A stretch of DNA of 12,467 nucleotides from Comamonas sp. lk (GCA_945898105.1 CAMDHL010000041.1:1-12467), one strand, 5' to 3'; positions 1 through 7,032 are shown, counted from the first letter of the stretch. Notes: generated by a model not told the origin, from the letters alone. Numbers and translations are program-made.

Positions 1-302
1 TTCGTTGGCACCACGTACTTGACGCGGTTGTCCTGGCTATCCAGGTTCAGGTCGATCATTCCCTTTTTGCGCAAAGCCTTTAAACGGCGATGCGCAGTAG
101 TGGTCGAAATCTCGGGCAGCATCACCATGGCCTCCAGCACCGTAATCGGTTTGTCTTCGTGCCACGCGGACGCGAAGACATTAAGCATCCTGGACTCGAC
201 AGCGTCGAGTTGCGGGAAGCTCGGCAAGCTGCGAACAGCTTGCACCAGATTGAGGTACTTGGTGTACATCTGCGAAAAATTCGCTACCTTTGTTTTTGAC
301 AT
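1..302 (-). CDS. Winged-helix MarR-like transcriptional regulator (partial, 3' end beyond window)
   Basis: Reading leftwards from an ATG at 302, an open frame of 100 codons continues off the left edge, so the C-terminus is missing. The product starts MSKTKVANFSQMYTKYLNL. Residues about 32-60 look helical. Residues about 63-83 form a helix-turn-helix with a recognition helix containing STTTAHRRLKALRKKGMI. Residues 84-100 form a beta wing (DSQDNRVKYVVPT), which is the arrangement of MarR-type regulators. A GGAG ribosome site lies about 7 nt before the ATG and decides the start. The role is presumably DNA binding as a homodimer; the target and ligand are unknown. It lies downstream of mmsA on the same strand, but 182 bp of AT-rich DNA with dyads and a possible promoter separate them, so it is probably transcribed on its own. 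Family assignment is good; function is not assigned. Confidence 0.8.
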   Translation of the reverse strand, partial: MSKTKVANFSQMYTKYLNLVQAVRSLPSFPQLDAVESRMLNVFASAWHEDKPITVLEAMVMLPEISTTTAHRRLKALRKKGMIDLNLDSQDNRVKYVVPT

Positions 303-342
303 GATCGACTCCAACGGTTGAAATATGATTTTTTATTGAAGC

Positions 343-364
343 GTTTCAGTTCAACTTCTGAAAC
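343..364. promoter_or_regulatory. Inverted repeat, candidate operator in the leader of the MarR-like gene
   Basis: Perfect 7-bp arms GTTTCAG (343-349) and CTGAAAC (358-364) are separated by 8 bp. The centre-to-centre spacing suits a dimeric winged-helix or TetR-type repressor. It lies just downstream of the possible -10 at 373-378, where a bound repressor would block initiation. Binding by the MarR-like protein itself is inference. Confidence 0.4.
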
Positions 365-372
365 CCAACAAT

Positions 373-401
373 ATTCTCCCAAAAAATAACGCTTCTGTCG
401 A
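373..401 (-). promoter_or_regulatory. Possible sigma70-type promoter for the MarR-like gene
   Basis: On the minus strand, TCGACA (396-401; 5 of 6 to TTGACA) is followed after 17 bp by GAGAAT (373-378; 4 of 6 to TATAAT). Transcription would start near 366, giving a leader of about 64 nt before the ATG at 302. The -10 match is modest, so this is a candidate only. Confidence 0.35.
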
Positions 402-403
402 AT

Positions 404-439
404 TAACGAAAGAAATGTCAGTTTTTGTCATTTTCGTTA
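404..439. repeat. Inverted repeat with 8-bp arms, AT-rich intergenic region
   Basis: TAACGAAA (404-411) and TTTCGTTA (432-439) are perfect inverted arms around a 20-bp spacer. A shorter AATG/CATT pair sits inside, slightly off register. It could be a distal operator, or a weak stem in the 3' region of the mmsA transcript; there is no T-run after it that would make it a clear terminator. Confidence 0.35.
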
Positions 440-459
440 TCTTACATCATATTTTTAAA

Positions 460-479
460 TTAATCAACATGTTTATCAA
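460..479. promoter_or_regulatory. Imperfect 20-bp palindrome centred on AACATGTT
   Basis: The 20 bp at 460-479 read the same on both strands at 16 of 20 positions, with a perfect 8-bp core AACATGTT. It starts 6 bp past the mmsA stop codon. The size and symmetry are typical of dimeric repressor sites, but no protein can be linked to it from sequence alone. Confidence 0.35.
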
Positions 480-484
480 ATAAG

Positions 485-1990
485 TTATTTGCTCGACGGG
501 AAACTGAACATGGTTCCCTCCCTTACACCAGCGGAAGGCCACCGTTGGGTGATGGTTTTACGTTTGGTATAAAAACGCGCAGCGTCCGGGCCGTAGGCGT
601 GCAAATCACCGAATAGCGAGCGCTTCCATCCCCCAAACGAGTGGTAAGCCACTGGAACTGGTAGGGGTACATTGACGCCCACCATGCCGACCAAAATGTT
701 GTCGGTGAAGTAGCGCGCGGCTTCGCCGTCGCGGGTAAAGATGCAAGTGCCGTTACCGTATTCGTGCGCATCAATCATGTCCATGGCTTCTTGCAGGGAC
801 TTCACACGCACCACGCCGAGCACTGGGCCGAAAATTTCTTCCTGATAGGTCACCATGCCGGGCTTGACGTTGTCAAACAGGCAAGGGCCCAGGAAATAGC
901 CCTGCTCGTGGCCTGGTATTTGCACGCCGCGCCCATCGATCACCAAGGTGGCACCTTCGGCCACTCCCTGGTCCACATAGCCTTTGACCTTTTCGAAATG
1001 TGCTTTGGTTACCAGTGGGCCCATGTCCACGCCAGCCGTGGTGCCGGGGCCAACTTTCATCTTGGCGATTTCGATTTTCAGCCCGGCAATCACCGCGTCG
1101 GCTGTGGCGTCTCCCACCGCGACCACCAGTGGGATGGCCATGCAGCGCTCGCCGCAAGAGCCATAGGCTGCGCCCATTAATGCATTCACCGCGTTGGCCA
1201 CGTCGGCATCGGGCATCACCACCGCGTGGTTCTTGGCGCCGCCAAGGGCTTGCACGCGTTTGCCATGGGCGCATCCGGTAGCGTATATATATTCAGCGAT
1301 CGGCGTGCTACCCACAAAGCTGACCGCTTTGACACGCGGATCAGTGAGCAAGGTATCAACCGCTTCCTTGTCGCCATTGACCACATTGAGCACGCCCGGT
1401 GGCAAGCCTGCTTCCAGGGCCAATTGGGCCACCAACATCGCACTGCTGGGGTCGCGCTCAGAGGGTTTCAAAATAAAGGTGTTACCGCACACGACCGCCA
1501 TGGGCCACATCCACAAAGGGACCATGATGGGAAAGTTAAATGGGGTGATCCCGGCCGTTACGCCCAGGGCCTGGAACTCGCTCCACGAATCGATAGCTGG
1601 GCCCACGTTTTTGCTGTGTTCGCCTTTGAGCAACTCAGTGGCATAGCTGGCGTATTCGACGTTTTCAATACCGCGTTGCAACTCTCCCATGGCATCGGCA
1701 AGCACCTTGCCGTGTTCGGCGGTCACCAGCGCGCACAAAGCATCCGCATGCTCCTCCAGCAGCACTTTGAGCTTGCTCATGACCCGCGCGCGCTTGAGCG
1801 GCGGCGTATTGCGCCACTCGGGGTAGGCGGCCTGCGCATTGGCAATGGCCTGCTCCACGGTCAATTTATCCGCCAGCAGCAAGCGCTTTTCAACCTGGCC
1901 GGTCGCAGGGTTGAAAACGTCTGCCAAACGGCTGCCGCCTTGGGTGAGTTTGCCGCCTATCAAGTGGCCAATAGTGGGTAATGTGGACAT
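485..1990 (-). CDS. mmsA: Malonate/methylmalonate-semialdehyde dehydrogenase, CoA-acylating (MmsA/BauC type)
   Basis: The 501-residue product (start MSTLPTIGHLIGGK) has the normal length of MMSDH enzymes. It is an aldehyde dehydrogenase: TPFNFP at 149-154, the cofactor-binding segment GNTFILKPSE at 169-178, the nucleophile Cys283 in GSCGERCMA, and QEEIFGPV at 383-390. The segment QALGGAKNHAVVMPDAD (247-263) is diagnostic: the general-base Glu of hydrolytic ALDHs is replaced, as in CoA-acylating MMSDH. The reaction is malonate or methylmalonate semialdehyde + CoA + NAD+ to acetyl- or propionyl-CoA + CO2 + NADH in the cytosol. The frame stays open upstream to a TTG at 2116, but those 42 residues fit no ALDH, so the ATG at 1990 is preferred although no good Shine-Dalgarno precedes it. 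With bauA upstream, malonate semialdehyde from beta-alanine is the likely substrate; valine catabolism is the alternative. Confidence 0.95.
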   Translation of the reverse strand: MSTLPTIGHLIGGKLTQGGSRLADVFNPATGQVEKRLLLADKLTVEQAIANAQAAYPEWRNTPPLKRARVMSKLKVLLEEHADALCALVTAEHGKVLADAMGELQRGIENVEYASYATELLKGEHSKNVGPAIDSWSEFQALGVTAGITPFNFPIMVPLWMWPMAVVCGNTFILKPSERDPSSAMLVAQLALEAGLPPGVLNVVNGDKEAVDTLLTDPRVKAVSFVGSTPIAEYIYATGCAHGKRVQALGGAKNHAVVMPDADVANAVNALMGAAYGSCGERCMAIPLVVAVGDATADAVIAGLKIEIAKMKVGPGTTAGVDMGPLVTKAHFEKVKGYVDQGVAEGATLVIDGRGVQIPGHEQGYFLGPCLFDNVKPGMVTYQEEIFGPVLGVVRVKSLQEAMDMIDAHEYGNGTCIFTRDGEAARYFTDNILVGMVGVNVPLPVPVAYHSFGGWKRSLFGDLHAYGPDAARFYTKRKTITQRWPSAGVREGTMFSFPSSK

Positions 1991-2322
1991 AGTAAAAATG
2001 CTTAGGTTAAAAGTGAGGAGATAAGAGAAGATTATTGCGAGCGGCTTGACCGTAGCTGACTGAAGTATCGCAAATGTACGCTTGGCCGCGGCGCGCTGCG
2101 TTTCATGGCAATGCAATTTTGCGTAGCCATCAATCGCGCGCAGATATAAGTCTGGTTTTGGCGTGGCGCATGCAGGCGCAATCTGGCATCAAAACAGGCG
2201 TTTGCAGAACCCAAAAAAAGGCCTGCCCGCCCAATTAAGTGGTGCCGGAGTGCCGCCTGGACCTCCGCCACTGAACACCATTGGGCAGCCAGGCGCGATG
2301 TGCGCCTGGCTGCTGCAGGTTC
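1991..2322. other. 332-bp gap between bauA and mmsA, with hairpins but no gene
   Basis: I see no credible gene here. In the direction of transcription (minus) it holds a 12-bp perfect hairpin directly after bauA (2285-2313). A second stem follows at 2238-2272: AGTGG and CGGAG pair with CTCCG and CCACT, with a 3-nt bulge. Next comes a run of seven T on the minus strand (2213-2219). The rest, up to the mmsA ATG, probably contains the mmsA promoter and leader, but no clear -35/-10 pair stands out. The gap suggests mmsA is not simply read through from bauA. Confidence 0.6.
2285..2313 (-). terminator. Strong hairpin just after bauA, terminator-like
   Basis: Perfect 12-bp arms GCAGCCAGGCGC (2285-2296) and GCGCCTGGCTGC (2302-2313) surround a 5-nt loop, 9 nt past the bauA stop. 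No U-tract follows directly on the minus strand, so it may be a Rho-assisted terminator or a 3'-end stabilising stem rather than a classical intrinsic terminator. Confidence 0.6.
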
Positions 2323-3693
2323 TTAGTCCGTCGCGTTCATCGATTCGCCCAATGCATTGATCAGGCTGTCGATTTCGGATTTTTCGATGATGAAAGGTGG
2401 TGCCAACTGAATGGTGTCGCCGCCGTAGCGCACATAAAAGCCTTTTTCCAGGCAGCGCATCGCGATTTCATAGGGGCGGCGCGCTGGCTCGCCTGGCACG
2501 GCGGCGATCGTGAAGCCTGCTGCCAAGCCTACGTTGCGGATGTCGGTGATGTGCTTGGTGCCTTTGAGGCTGTGCACTGCTTGCTCAAAATACGGCGCCA
2601 TCGCGGCCACGCGCTCGATCATGTTTTCCTTGACCAGCACATCCAGGGCAGCAATACCAGCGGCGCAAGCCACCGGGTGCGCAGAGTAGGTGTAGCCATG
2701 GGTGAATTCCATCATGTACTCCGGTCCGCCGGCGCTCATAAAGGTGTCGTAAATCTCTTTCTTGGCCACCACTGCGCCCAGGGGCTGCGACCCATTGGTC
2801 ACTTGCTTGGCGATGTTCATGATGTCCGGGGTCACGCCGAAGGCGGCGGCACCGGTGTAGGCGCCGCATCGGCCAAAGCCGGTAATCACTTCATCAAAAA
2901 TCAAGAGGATGTTGTTGGCGGTGCAAATCTCGCGCAGACGCGCCAGGTAGCCCACAGGCGGCACCACCACGCCGCCCGAGCCCGACATCGGCTCGACGAT
3001 CACAGCGGCAATATTCGATGCATCGTGCAGCGTAATTAGGCGTAGCAATTCGTCAGCCAGTTCCATGCCGTGTGCGGGCATGCCGCGGGAATAGACGTTT
3101 TGGGGCAACTGGGTGTGCGGCAAGTGGTCGGCCTCGATGCCTTGGCCGAAGGTCTTGCGGTTGGCGCCAATGCCGCCCACGGAAATCCCCCCAAAGTTAA
3201 CGCCGTGGTAGCCTTTTTCCCGGCCAATCAGGCGCGTCTTGGTGCCCATGCCTTTGGCGCGCCAGTAGGCGCGTGCCATTTTCAATGAGGTGTCTGCGCA
3301 CTCTGAGCCTGAACCGGCGAAAAACACACGGTCCAAGCCTTCGGGCATGAGTTGACTGATTTTGTTGGCCAGCTCAAAAGAAAGCGGATGCGCGTACTGG
3401 AACGCGGGTGAATACTCCATAGTTCCTATCTGGCGGCTCACTGCATCGGTGATTTCCTGGCGGCCATGGCCTAGGCCGCAGCACCACAGGCCCGATAGGC
3501 CATCCATCACTTTGCGTCCATTGGAGTCGGTGTAGTAAGCGCCCTTGGCGCTGACCATCATGCGTGGATTGGCTTTGAAATTGCGGTTGCCGGTGTAAGG
3601 CATCCAGTGCGCATCCATCCAGGCGGCATCGCGCGGGTAGGGGGATGTGCTGGTCACGACCGGTGCGTGGGTAGCGTTGTCATGGGGTTTCAT
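2323..3693 (-). CDS. bauA: Beta-alanine (omega-amino acid):pyruvate aminotransferase
   Basis: The 456-residue product is a class III PLP-dependent aminotransferase. The N-terminal stretch MDAHWMPYTGNRNFKANPRM (26-45) and SGLWCCGLGH (67-76) are typical of beta-alanine:pyruvate transaminases. FFAGSGSE (124-131) is the PLP phosphate loop, Asp267 in LIFDEVITGFGR contacts the pyridine nitrogen, and Lys296 in NIAKQVTNGSQPLGAV is the Schiff-base lysine. The reaction is beta-alanine + pyruvate to malonate semialdehyde + L-alanine in the cytosol; other omega-amines may be accepted. The start is the ATG at 3693, preceded by TTGGAG about 7 nt away; an in-frame Met 19 codons upstream lacks such a site. 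It diverges from a LysR gene and lies upstream of mmsA, as in the bauR-bauABCD locus of Pseudomonas aeruginosa, although bauB and bauD are not seen here. Confidence 0.93.
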   Translation of the reverse strand: MKPHDNATHAPVVTSTSPYPRDAAWMDAHWMPYTGNRNFKANPRMMVSAKGAYYTDSNGRKVMDGLSGLWCCGLGHGRQEITDAVSRQIGTMEYSPAFQYAHPLSFELANKISQLMPEGLDRVFFAGSGSECADTSLKMARAYWRAKGMGTKTRLIGREKGYHGVNFGGISVGGIGANRKTFGQGIEADHLPHTQLPQNVYSRGMPAHGMELADELLRLITLHDASNIAAVIVEPMSGSGGVVVPPVGYLARLREICTANNILLIFDEVITGFGRCGAYTGAAAFGVTPDIMNIAKQVTNGSQPLGAVVAKKEIYDTFMSAGGPEYMMEFTHGYTYSAHPVACAAGIAALDVLVKENMIERVAAMAPYFEQAVHSLKGTKHITDIRNVGLAAGFTIAAVPGEPARRPYEIAMRCLEKGFYVRYGGDTIQLAPPFIIEKSEIDSLINALGESMNATD

Positions 3694-3768
3694 GGCAGTC
3701 TCCAAGGTGGTGGAAAAAAAGCCTTCTGCATCGCGGTGGCGACGCATCATTGCTTAGGCAAAAGCAGA

Positions 3769-3796
3769 TTGTGAGCTTCTCTGTTACTCTTATAAA
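3769..3796 (+). promoter_or_regulatory. Sigma70-type promoter for the LysR (BauR-like) gene
   Basis: TTGTGA (3769-3774; 4 of 6) and TATAAA (3791-3796; 5 of 6) are 16 bp apart. The predicted start near 3803 is about 25 nt before the ATG at 3828. A small dyad, ATAA (3792-3795) and TTAT (3804-3807) around 8 bp, overlaps the -10 and start site. This is where LysR regulators that repress themselves and activate a divergent gene often bind. The dyad is short, so it is only a suggestion. Confidence 0.5.
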
Positions 3797-3827
3797 GTGA
3801 GAATTATCGCTATTTACTTGCCAACCT

Positions 3828-4850
3828 ATGAAACTAAAACCACCTCCCTTACCTGATGCGCCGGTCGGTACGCACACGCCGCCCAGTAAAGCCCTGACTA
3901 AGCGCAATGTCGCTGCACAAGCTGCCGCGATGCCCACGCGTCCGGCCTTGGGGCAACTCAGCGACATGGACTTGCGCCTGTTACGCGTCTTTCGGGTGGT
4001 GGCCGATTGTGGTGGCATGGCGGCAGCGGAGTTAGAACTCAATATCGGCAGCTCCACGGTCAGCCGCCATATCAAAGACTTGGAAACCCGCCTGGGGCTA
4101 CGTTTGTGCCGACGCGGACGGGCCGGCTTTGCCCTGACGCCCGAGGGCCAAAAGATTTATGCCCAAACCACCCAACTGCTAGCCGCCACCGACGCCTTTC
4201 GCAGCAGCGTCGACGAAATCCACCAGCGCATGGGCGGACAGTTACAAGTGGCGGTGTTTGATAAAACCGCCAGCAATCCCAAGGCCCGCGTGGCGCAGGC
4301 GATTTCCCGGTTTCATTCGCGGGCGCCTGATGTCGCGCTCAACTTGCATGTGGCCACCCTCAATGCCATCGAGCGCGGCGTGCTCGACGGGCAATTTCAT
4401 TTGGGCATCATCCCTGGACACCGTACGTCGGACACCTTGCACTATGCGCGCCTGTTTGATGAGCACATGTGTTTGTACTGCGGGCCCGGCCACGCCTTGT
4501 TTGGCAGCGATCACGGCAGCCTGGACTGGGACGCGGTGCGGGCGCTGCCTTTTGCCGGCCTGGGCTACCACTCGCCTAACTTGCAGGTCAGCCAGCAATT
4601 GCGCCTGACGCGCAGCGCCACCGGCTTTGACCAGGAGTCCATAGCGACCCTGATTTTGTCGGGCCGTTTTGTCGGCTTCTTGCCCGAGCACTACGCGCGC
4701 AGCTTTGTGCAGCAAGGGCAGATGCAAGCCGTCATGCCCGACGTGTTTTTTTACGATTGCGAGTTTTTCGCCATCACCCGACGCTCCCCGCAGGCCTCAC
4801 GCGCCACCCGCGCGTTCTTGCAATGCCTGGAGCAGGCGCACGACGTTTAG
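3828..4850 (+). CDS. LysR-family transcriptional regulator, BauR-like, divergent from bauA
   Basis: The frame encodes up to 340 residues. The winged HTH covers about residues 47-106, starting at MDLRLLRVFRVVADCGGMAA. The recognition helix contains SSTVSRHIKDLETRLG, and the wing ends in FALTPEGQKIY. The effector-binding domain runs from about 135 to the end. The first 46 residues are Pro/Ala-rich and lie outside the family model. Starts at 3930 (MPTRP) and 3966 (MDLRL) are alternatives, and none has a strong Shine-Dalgarno. The 3828 start is kept because a promoter sits 25-30 nt before it. Position and orientation relative to bauA match bauR, which activates beta-alanine catabolism in Pseudomonas. 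Beta-alanine or a related compound is therefore the likely co-inducer; this is context inference, not shown by the protein sequence. Confidence 0.88.
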   Translation: MKLKPPPLPDAPVGTHTPPSKALTKRNVAAQAAAMPTRPALGQLSDMDLRLLRVFRVVADCGGMAAAELELNIGSSTVSRHIKDLETRLGLRLCRRGRAGFALTPEGQKIYAQTTQLLAATDAFRSSVDEIHQRMGGQLQVAVFDKTASNPKARVAQAISRFHSRAPDVALNLHVATLNAIERGVLDGQFHLGIIPGHRTSDTLHYARLFDEHMCLYCGPGHALFGSDHGSLDWDAVRALPFAGLGYHSPNLQVSQQLRLTRSATGFDQESIATLILSGRFVGFLPEHYARSFVQQGQMQAVMPDVFFYDCEFFAITRRSPQASRATRAFLQCLEQAHDV

Positions 4851-4906
4851 CGCTCAACCAAGGAAGGCAGCAGCGCAGCAACCGGATAAGGATTGACAGC
4901 GCTTTT

Positions 4907-6286
4907 CTACGCGCCGCAAAACGGGAAACCGGCAATCGGAGTTTCGCCGTCCATACACGCGGCCAGTGCTTTTCCCGAACCGGCGCCATGCGTCCAGCCC
5001 AAAGTGCCGTGGCCCGCATTCACCCACAGCCCGCGCACGGTTGTTTGCCCGATGAACGGAATATTGGTCGGCGTAGCCGGCCGCAAACCGGCCCAGAACT
5101 GCGGATTGCCTCCTTCATGCGGCAAATGGGTATCGCACATGCCAGGCCAGATTTCTTCGACACGGCGGGCCAGCATTTGGCATCGCGCTTGCGAAACCGC
5201 GCTATCCAGCCCCAGGTCGTAACTGCCTACTTCAATCGTTCCGGCCACGCGGATCTGGTCGCCAAGGCGGGTGATGGCAATCTTGCGCGAGTCGTCGATC
5301 ACCGACACCGAAGGCGCCTGCTCGGGCCGCAATATCGGGAAAGTGGCGCTATAGCCTTTGCCCGGATAGATGGGTAAGTCCACGCCTACGCGGCGCAGCA
5401 ATGGGGCGCTGAAGGAGCCGCAGGCGATTACTACCGCATCGGCTGCCAGCGTGCGCACACTGCCGCGTTCGCTGTCCAAGCCTTTGAAGGCTGTCACCGG
5501 GCTGGATGCGTCTGCTGCGCCATTGCCATCCTGAATCCCAACTTGCGACATAGTTCGCACGCGCACCCCGCGCAGGCCTGCGCTAGCCATATCAAGCGAA
5601 TCAAGGCTGTGCGAAAACAAAAACTCCACGCCCCGCGCAGCGCAATCGCGTGCCAAAGCTTGGGTGAACACGCAGGCATCACCCGACTCATCGCTGGCGG
5701 TAAAAGTGGCACCGACAATCCGGCCGCCAAAGGGCGCTAGCGTGGGCTCCAGGCGCAGCAGCTCGGAAGTGCTGATGACCTTACGTTGCACGCCAAACTG
5801 CTGCATCAAGGCCGCCAGCTCACAGGCGCTATCAAACGCGGCCTGGTCAACAAAAAAATGCGAAATACCGCGTTCCAGCCGGTGGAACTGAATGCCGGTC
5901 TGCGCCACCAGTTCTTTTAGCGCCAGATGGCTATAGGCGCCCAAGGCCACGATATGGCCCACATTGCGGTGAAAAGCCGCGTCGTTGCACTCGGCAAGAA
6001 AACGCAGGCTCCAGCGGTACTGCTGCCAGCCCTCGCCCACAGGCCATTGCGGCCGGAACAGTAGCGGCGCCTCTTTGCTGAACATCCACTTCAAGGCTTT
6101 AAGCGGCGCATCGCGGTTAGCCCAGGGCTCGCAATGGCTGACCGAAATCTGGCCGGCGTTGGCAAAACTGGTTTCCAGCGCTGCATCGGCTTGTCGCTCC
6201 ACCACCGTGACCCGGTGGCCGCGCTCGGCCAAATACCACGCGGTGCTGGTGCCGATGATGCCGGCACCCACCACAACAATATGCAT
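4907..6286 (-). CDS. dadA: D-amino acid dehydrogenase (DadA family)
   Basis: The 459-residue flavoprotein starts MHIVVVGAGIIGTSTAWYLA, a Rossmann FAD-binding motif (GAGIIG, 7-12). ETSFANAGQISVSHCEPWA (38-56), YPGKGYS (307-313), WAGLRPATP (398-406) and NAGHGTLGWTHGAGSG (423-438) are DadA hallmarks. It oxidises D-amino acids, classically D-alanine to pyruvate and ammonia, passing electrons to the quinone pool at the inner membrane. The start at 6286 has AGGAAGG five bases upstream. E. coli DadA is 432 residues; from memory of that protein, the extra length here is an insertion of about 28 residues near 246-277, and the C-terminal tail is shorter. It converges with the LysR gene (56-bp gap) and diverges from a TetR gene. 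It could supply pyruvate for BauA. Other family members act on other D-amino acids, so substrate range is open. Confidence 0.88.
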   Translation of the reverse strand: MHIVVVGAGIIGTSTAWYLAERGHRVTVVERQADAALETSFANAGQISVSHCEPWANRDAPLKALKWMFSKEAPLLFRPQWPVGEGWQQYRWSLRFLAECNDAAFHRNVGHIVALGAYSHLALKELVAQTGIQFHRLERGISHFFVDQAAFDSACELAALMQQFGVQRKVISTSELLRLEPTLAPFGGRIVGATFTASDESGDACVFTQALARDCAARGVEFLFSHSLDSLDMASAGLRGVRVRTMSQVGIQDGNGAADASSPVTAFKGLDSERGSVRTLAADAVVIACGSFSAPLLRRVGVDLPIYPGKGYSATFPILRPEQAPSVSVIDDSRKIAITRLGDQIRVAGTIEVGSYDLGLDSAVSQARCQMLARRVEEIWPGMCDTHLPHEGGNPQFWAGLRPATPTNIPFIGQTTVRGLWVNAGHGTLGWTHGAGSGKALAACMDGETPIAGFPFCGA

Positions 6287-6380
6287 AAAACCTTCCTGTG
6301 TTCACCCGCCTTTTATGGGAAAAGCGGAAGCGATTCGACGAGCCCGGAAACTGAACTCGATAGTCGCAAATTGGTCGTGC

Positions 6381-6411
6381 TTGAATACAAAAACAACCCA
6401 ACGGCTAAAAT
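6381..6411 (+). promoter_or_regulatory. Possible promoter of the TetR gene, next to its start codon
   Basis: TTGAAT (6381-6386; 4 of 6) and TAAAAT (6406-6411; 5 of 6) are 19 bp apart. Transcription would begin at or beside the ATG at 6418, which would give a leaderless or nearly leaderless mRNA. The spacing is on the long side. Confidence 0.35.
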
Positions 6412-6417
6412 TCAGGC

Positions 6418-7032
6418 ATGCCTTCTTCATCTTTGCCCAAAGTGTCTTTCAAGACCCAGATGCTACAGGCGCGCGAAGACGCCATCATCCAGACCGCCAG
6501 CAGATTGCTGGCGGAAAAAGGTTTTGAGGCGATGACGGTCGATGAAGTGGCCGCCAACGTCGGTATCGCCAAGGCCAGTTTGTACAAGCACTTCCCGAGC
6601 AAAGAAGACCTGGCTGCAGCTGCGATGGTGAAGTTGATGCAAAAAGCCCAGGACTTTTTGCGTGAACTGCCTGCGCAAAGCGCCATGGCGCAATTGCGCT
6701 GTGTAGCTCGCTGGACCATGGAACTCCAGCTGCAAGGCCAAATGCCGTCGCTGCCCAGTCGCAACTCTACGCTGCGCGCCAAGCTCATGGCCAACAGGCT
6801 GTATATGGATGGCCTGATCGAAGTGAGCGACCGCCTGGGCGCCTGGATTGAAGAGGCGCAAGCGCAAGGTCATTTGCAATCGAGCTTGCCGCCGATCGCG
6901 GTCCTGTACACCTTGTATGCCCGCGCTTGTGACCCGGTGCTGGAGTTTCTAAAAATGGGCGGCCAGCATGATGATGCGCAAATCATCGATCTCGTGATGA
7001 GCACCTGTTTTGACGGATTAGCTGCCCGCTAA
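6418..7032 (+). CDS. TetR/AcrR-family transcriptional regulator
   Basis: The 204-residue product has a TetR N-terminal domain at about residues 18-66: REDAIIQTASRLLAEKGFEA, then the HTH MTVDEVAANVGIAKASLYKH with FPSKEDL after it. The remaining 135 residues are a helical ligand-binding and dimerisation domain with no recognisable specificity. The start at 6418 has only a weak CAGG upstream; Met15 is an alternative that would still keep the DNA-binding domain. It is divergent from dadA across 131 bp, which makes dadA and itself the first targets to consider, but dadA genes are more often under Lrp-type control, so this is inference. Its TAA stop overlaps the TAG stop of the convergent phosphoesterase gene by 4 bp in all. 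Confidence 0.9.
   Translation: MPSSSLPKVSFKTQMLQAREDAIIQTASRLLAEKGFEAMTVDEVAANVGIAKASLYKHFPSKEDLAAAAMVKLMQKAQDFLRELPAQSAMAQLRCVARWTMELQLQGQMPSLPSRNSTLRAKLMANRLYMDGLIEVSDRLGAWIEEAQAQGHLQSSLPPIAVLYTLYARACDPVLEFLKMGGQHDDAQIIDLVMSTCFDGLAAR

Noticed and set aside
19..321. Open frame of 100 codons on the plus strand at the left edge
   Set aside because: The opposite strand encodes a recognisable winged-helix regulator with a ribosome site; the plus frame has neither.
1226..1981. Long open frame (251 codons) on the plus strand opposite mmsA
   Set aside because: It lies wholly antisense to a well-conserved enzyme, its product has no recognisable domain, and such frames are common opposite GC-rich genes.
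1991..2116. 42-residue N-terminal extension of MmsA starting at a TTG
   Set aside because: It has no ribosome site, does not resemble any ALDH N-terminus, and the 501-residue form from 1990 already has the full family length.
2281..3039. Long open frame (252 codons) on the plus strand opposite bauA
   Set aside because: Antisense to the conserved PLP-binding region of bauA; His/Gly-rich product typical of a shadow frame.
4757..5377. Open frame of 206 codons on the plus strand across the LysR-dadA junction
   Set aside because: It overlaps the ends of two well-supported genes in other frames and its product resembles no protein family.
6287..6417. TetR operator between dadA and tetR
   Set aside because: Only a loose GCGATTCGA/TCGATAGTCGC pairing with mismatches is visible; it is not convincing as a repressor site.
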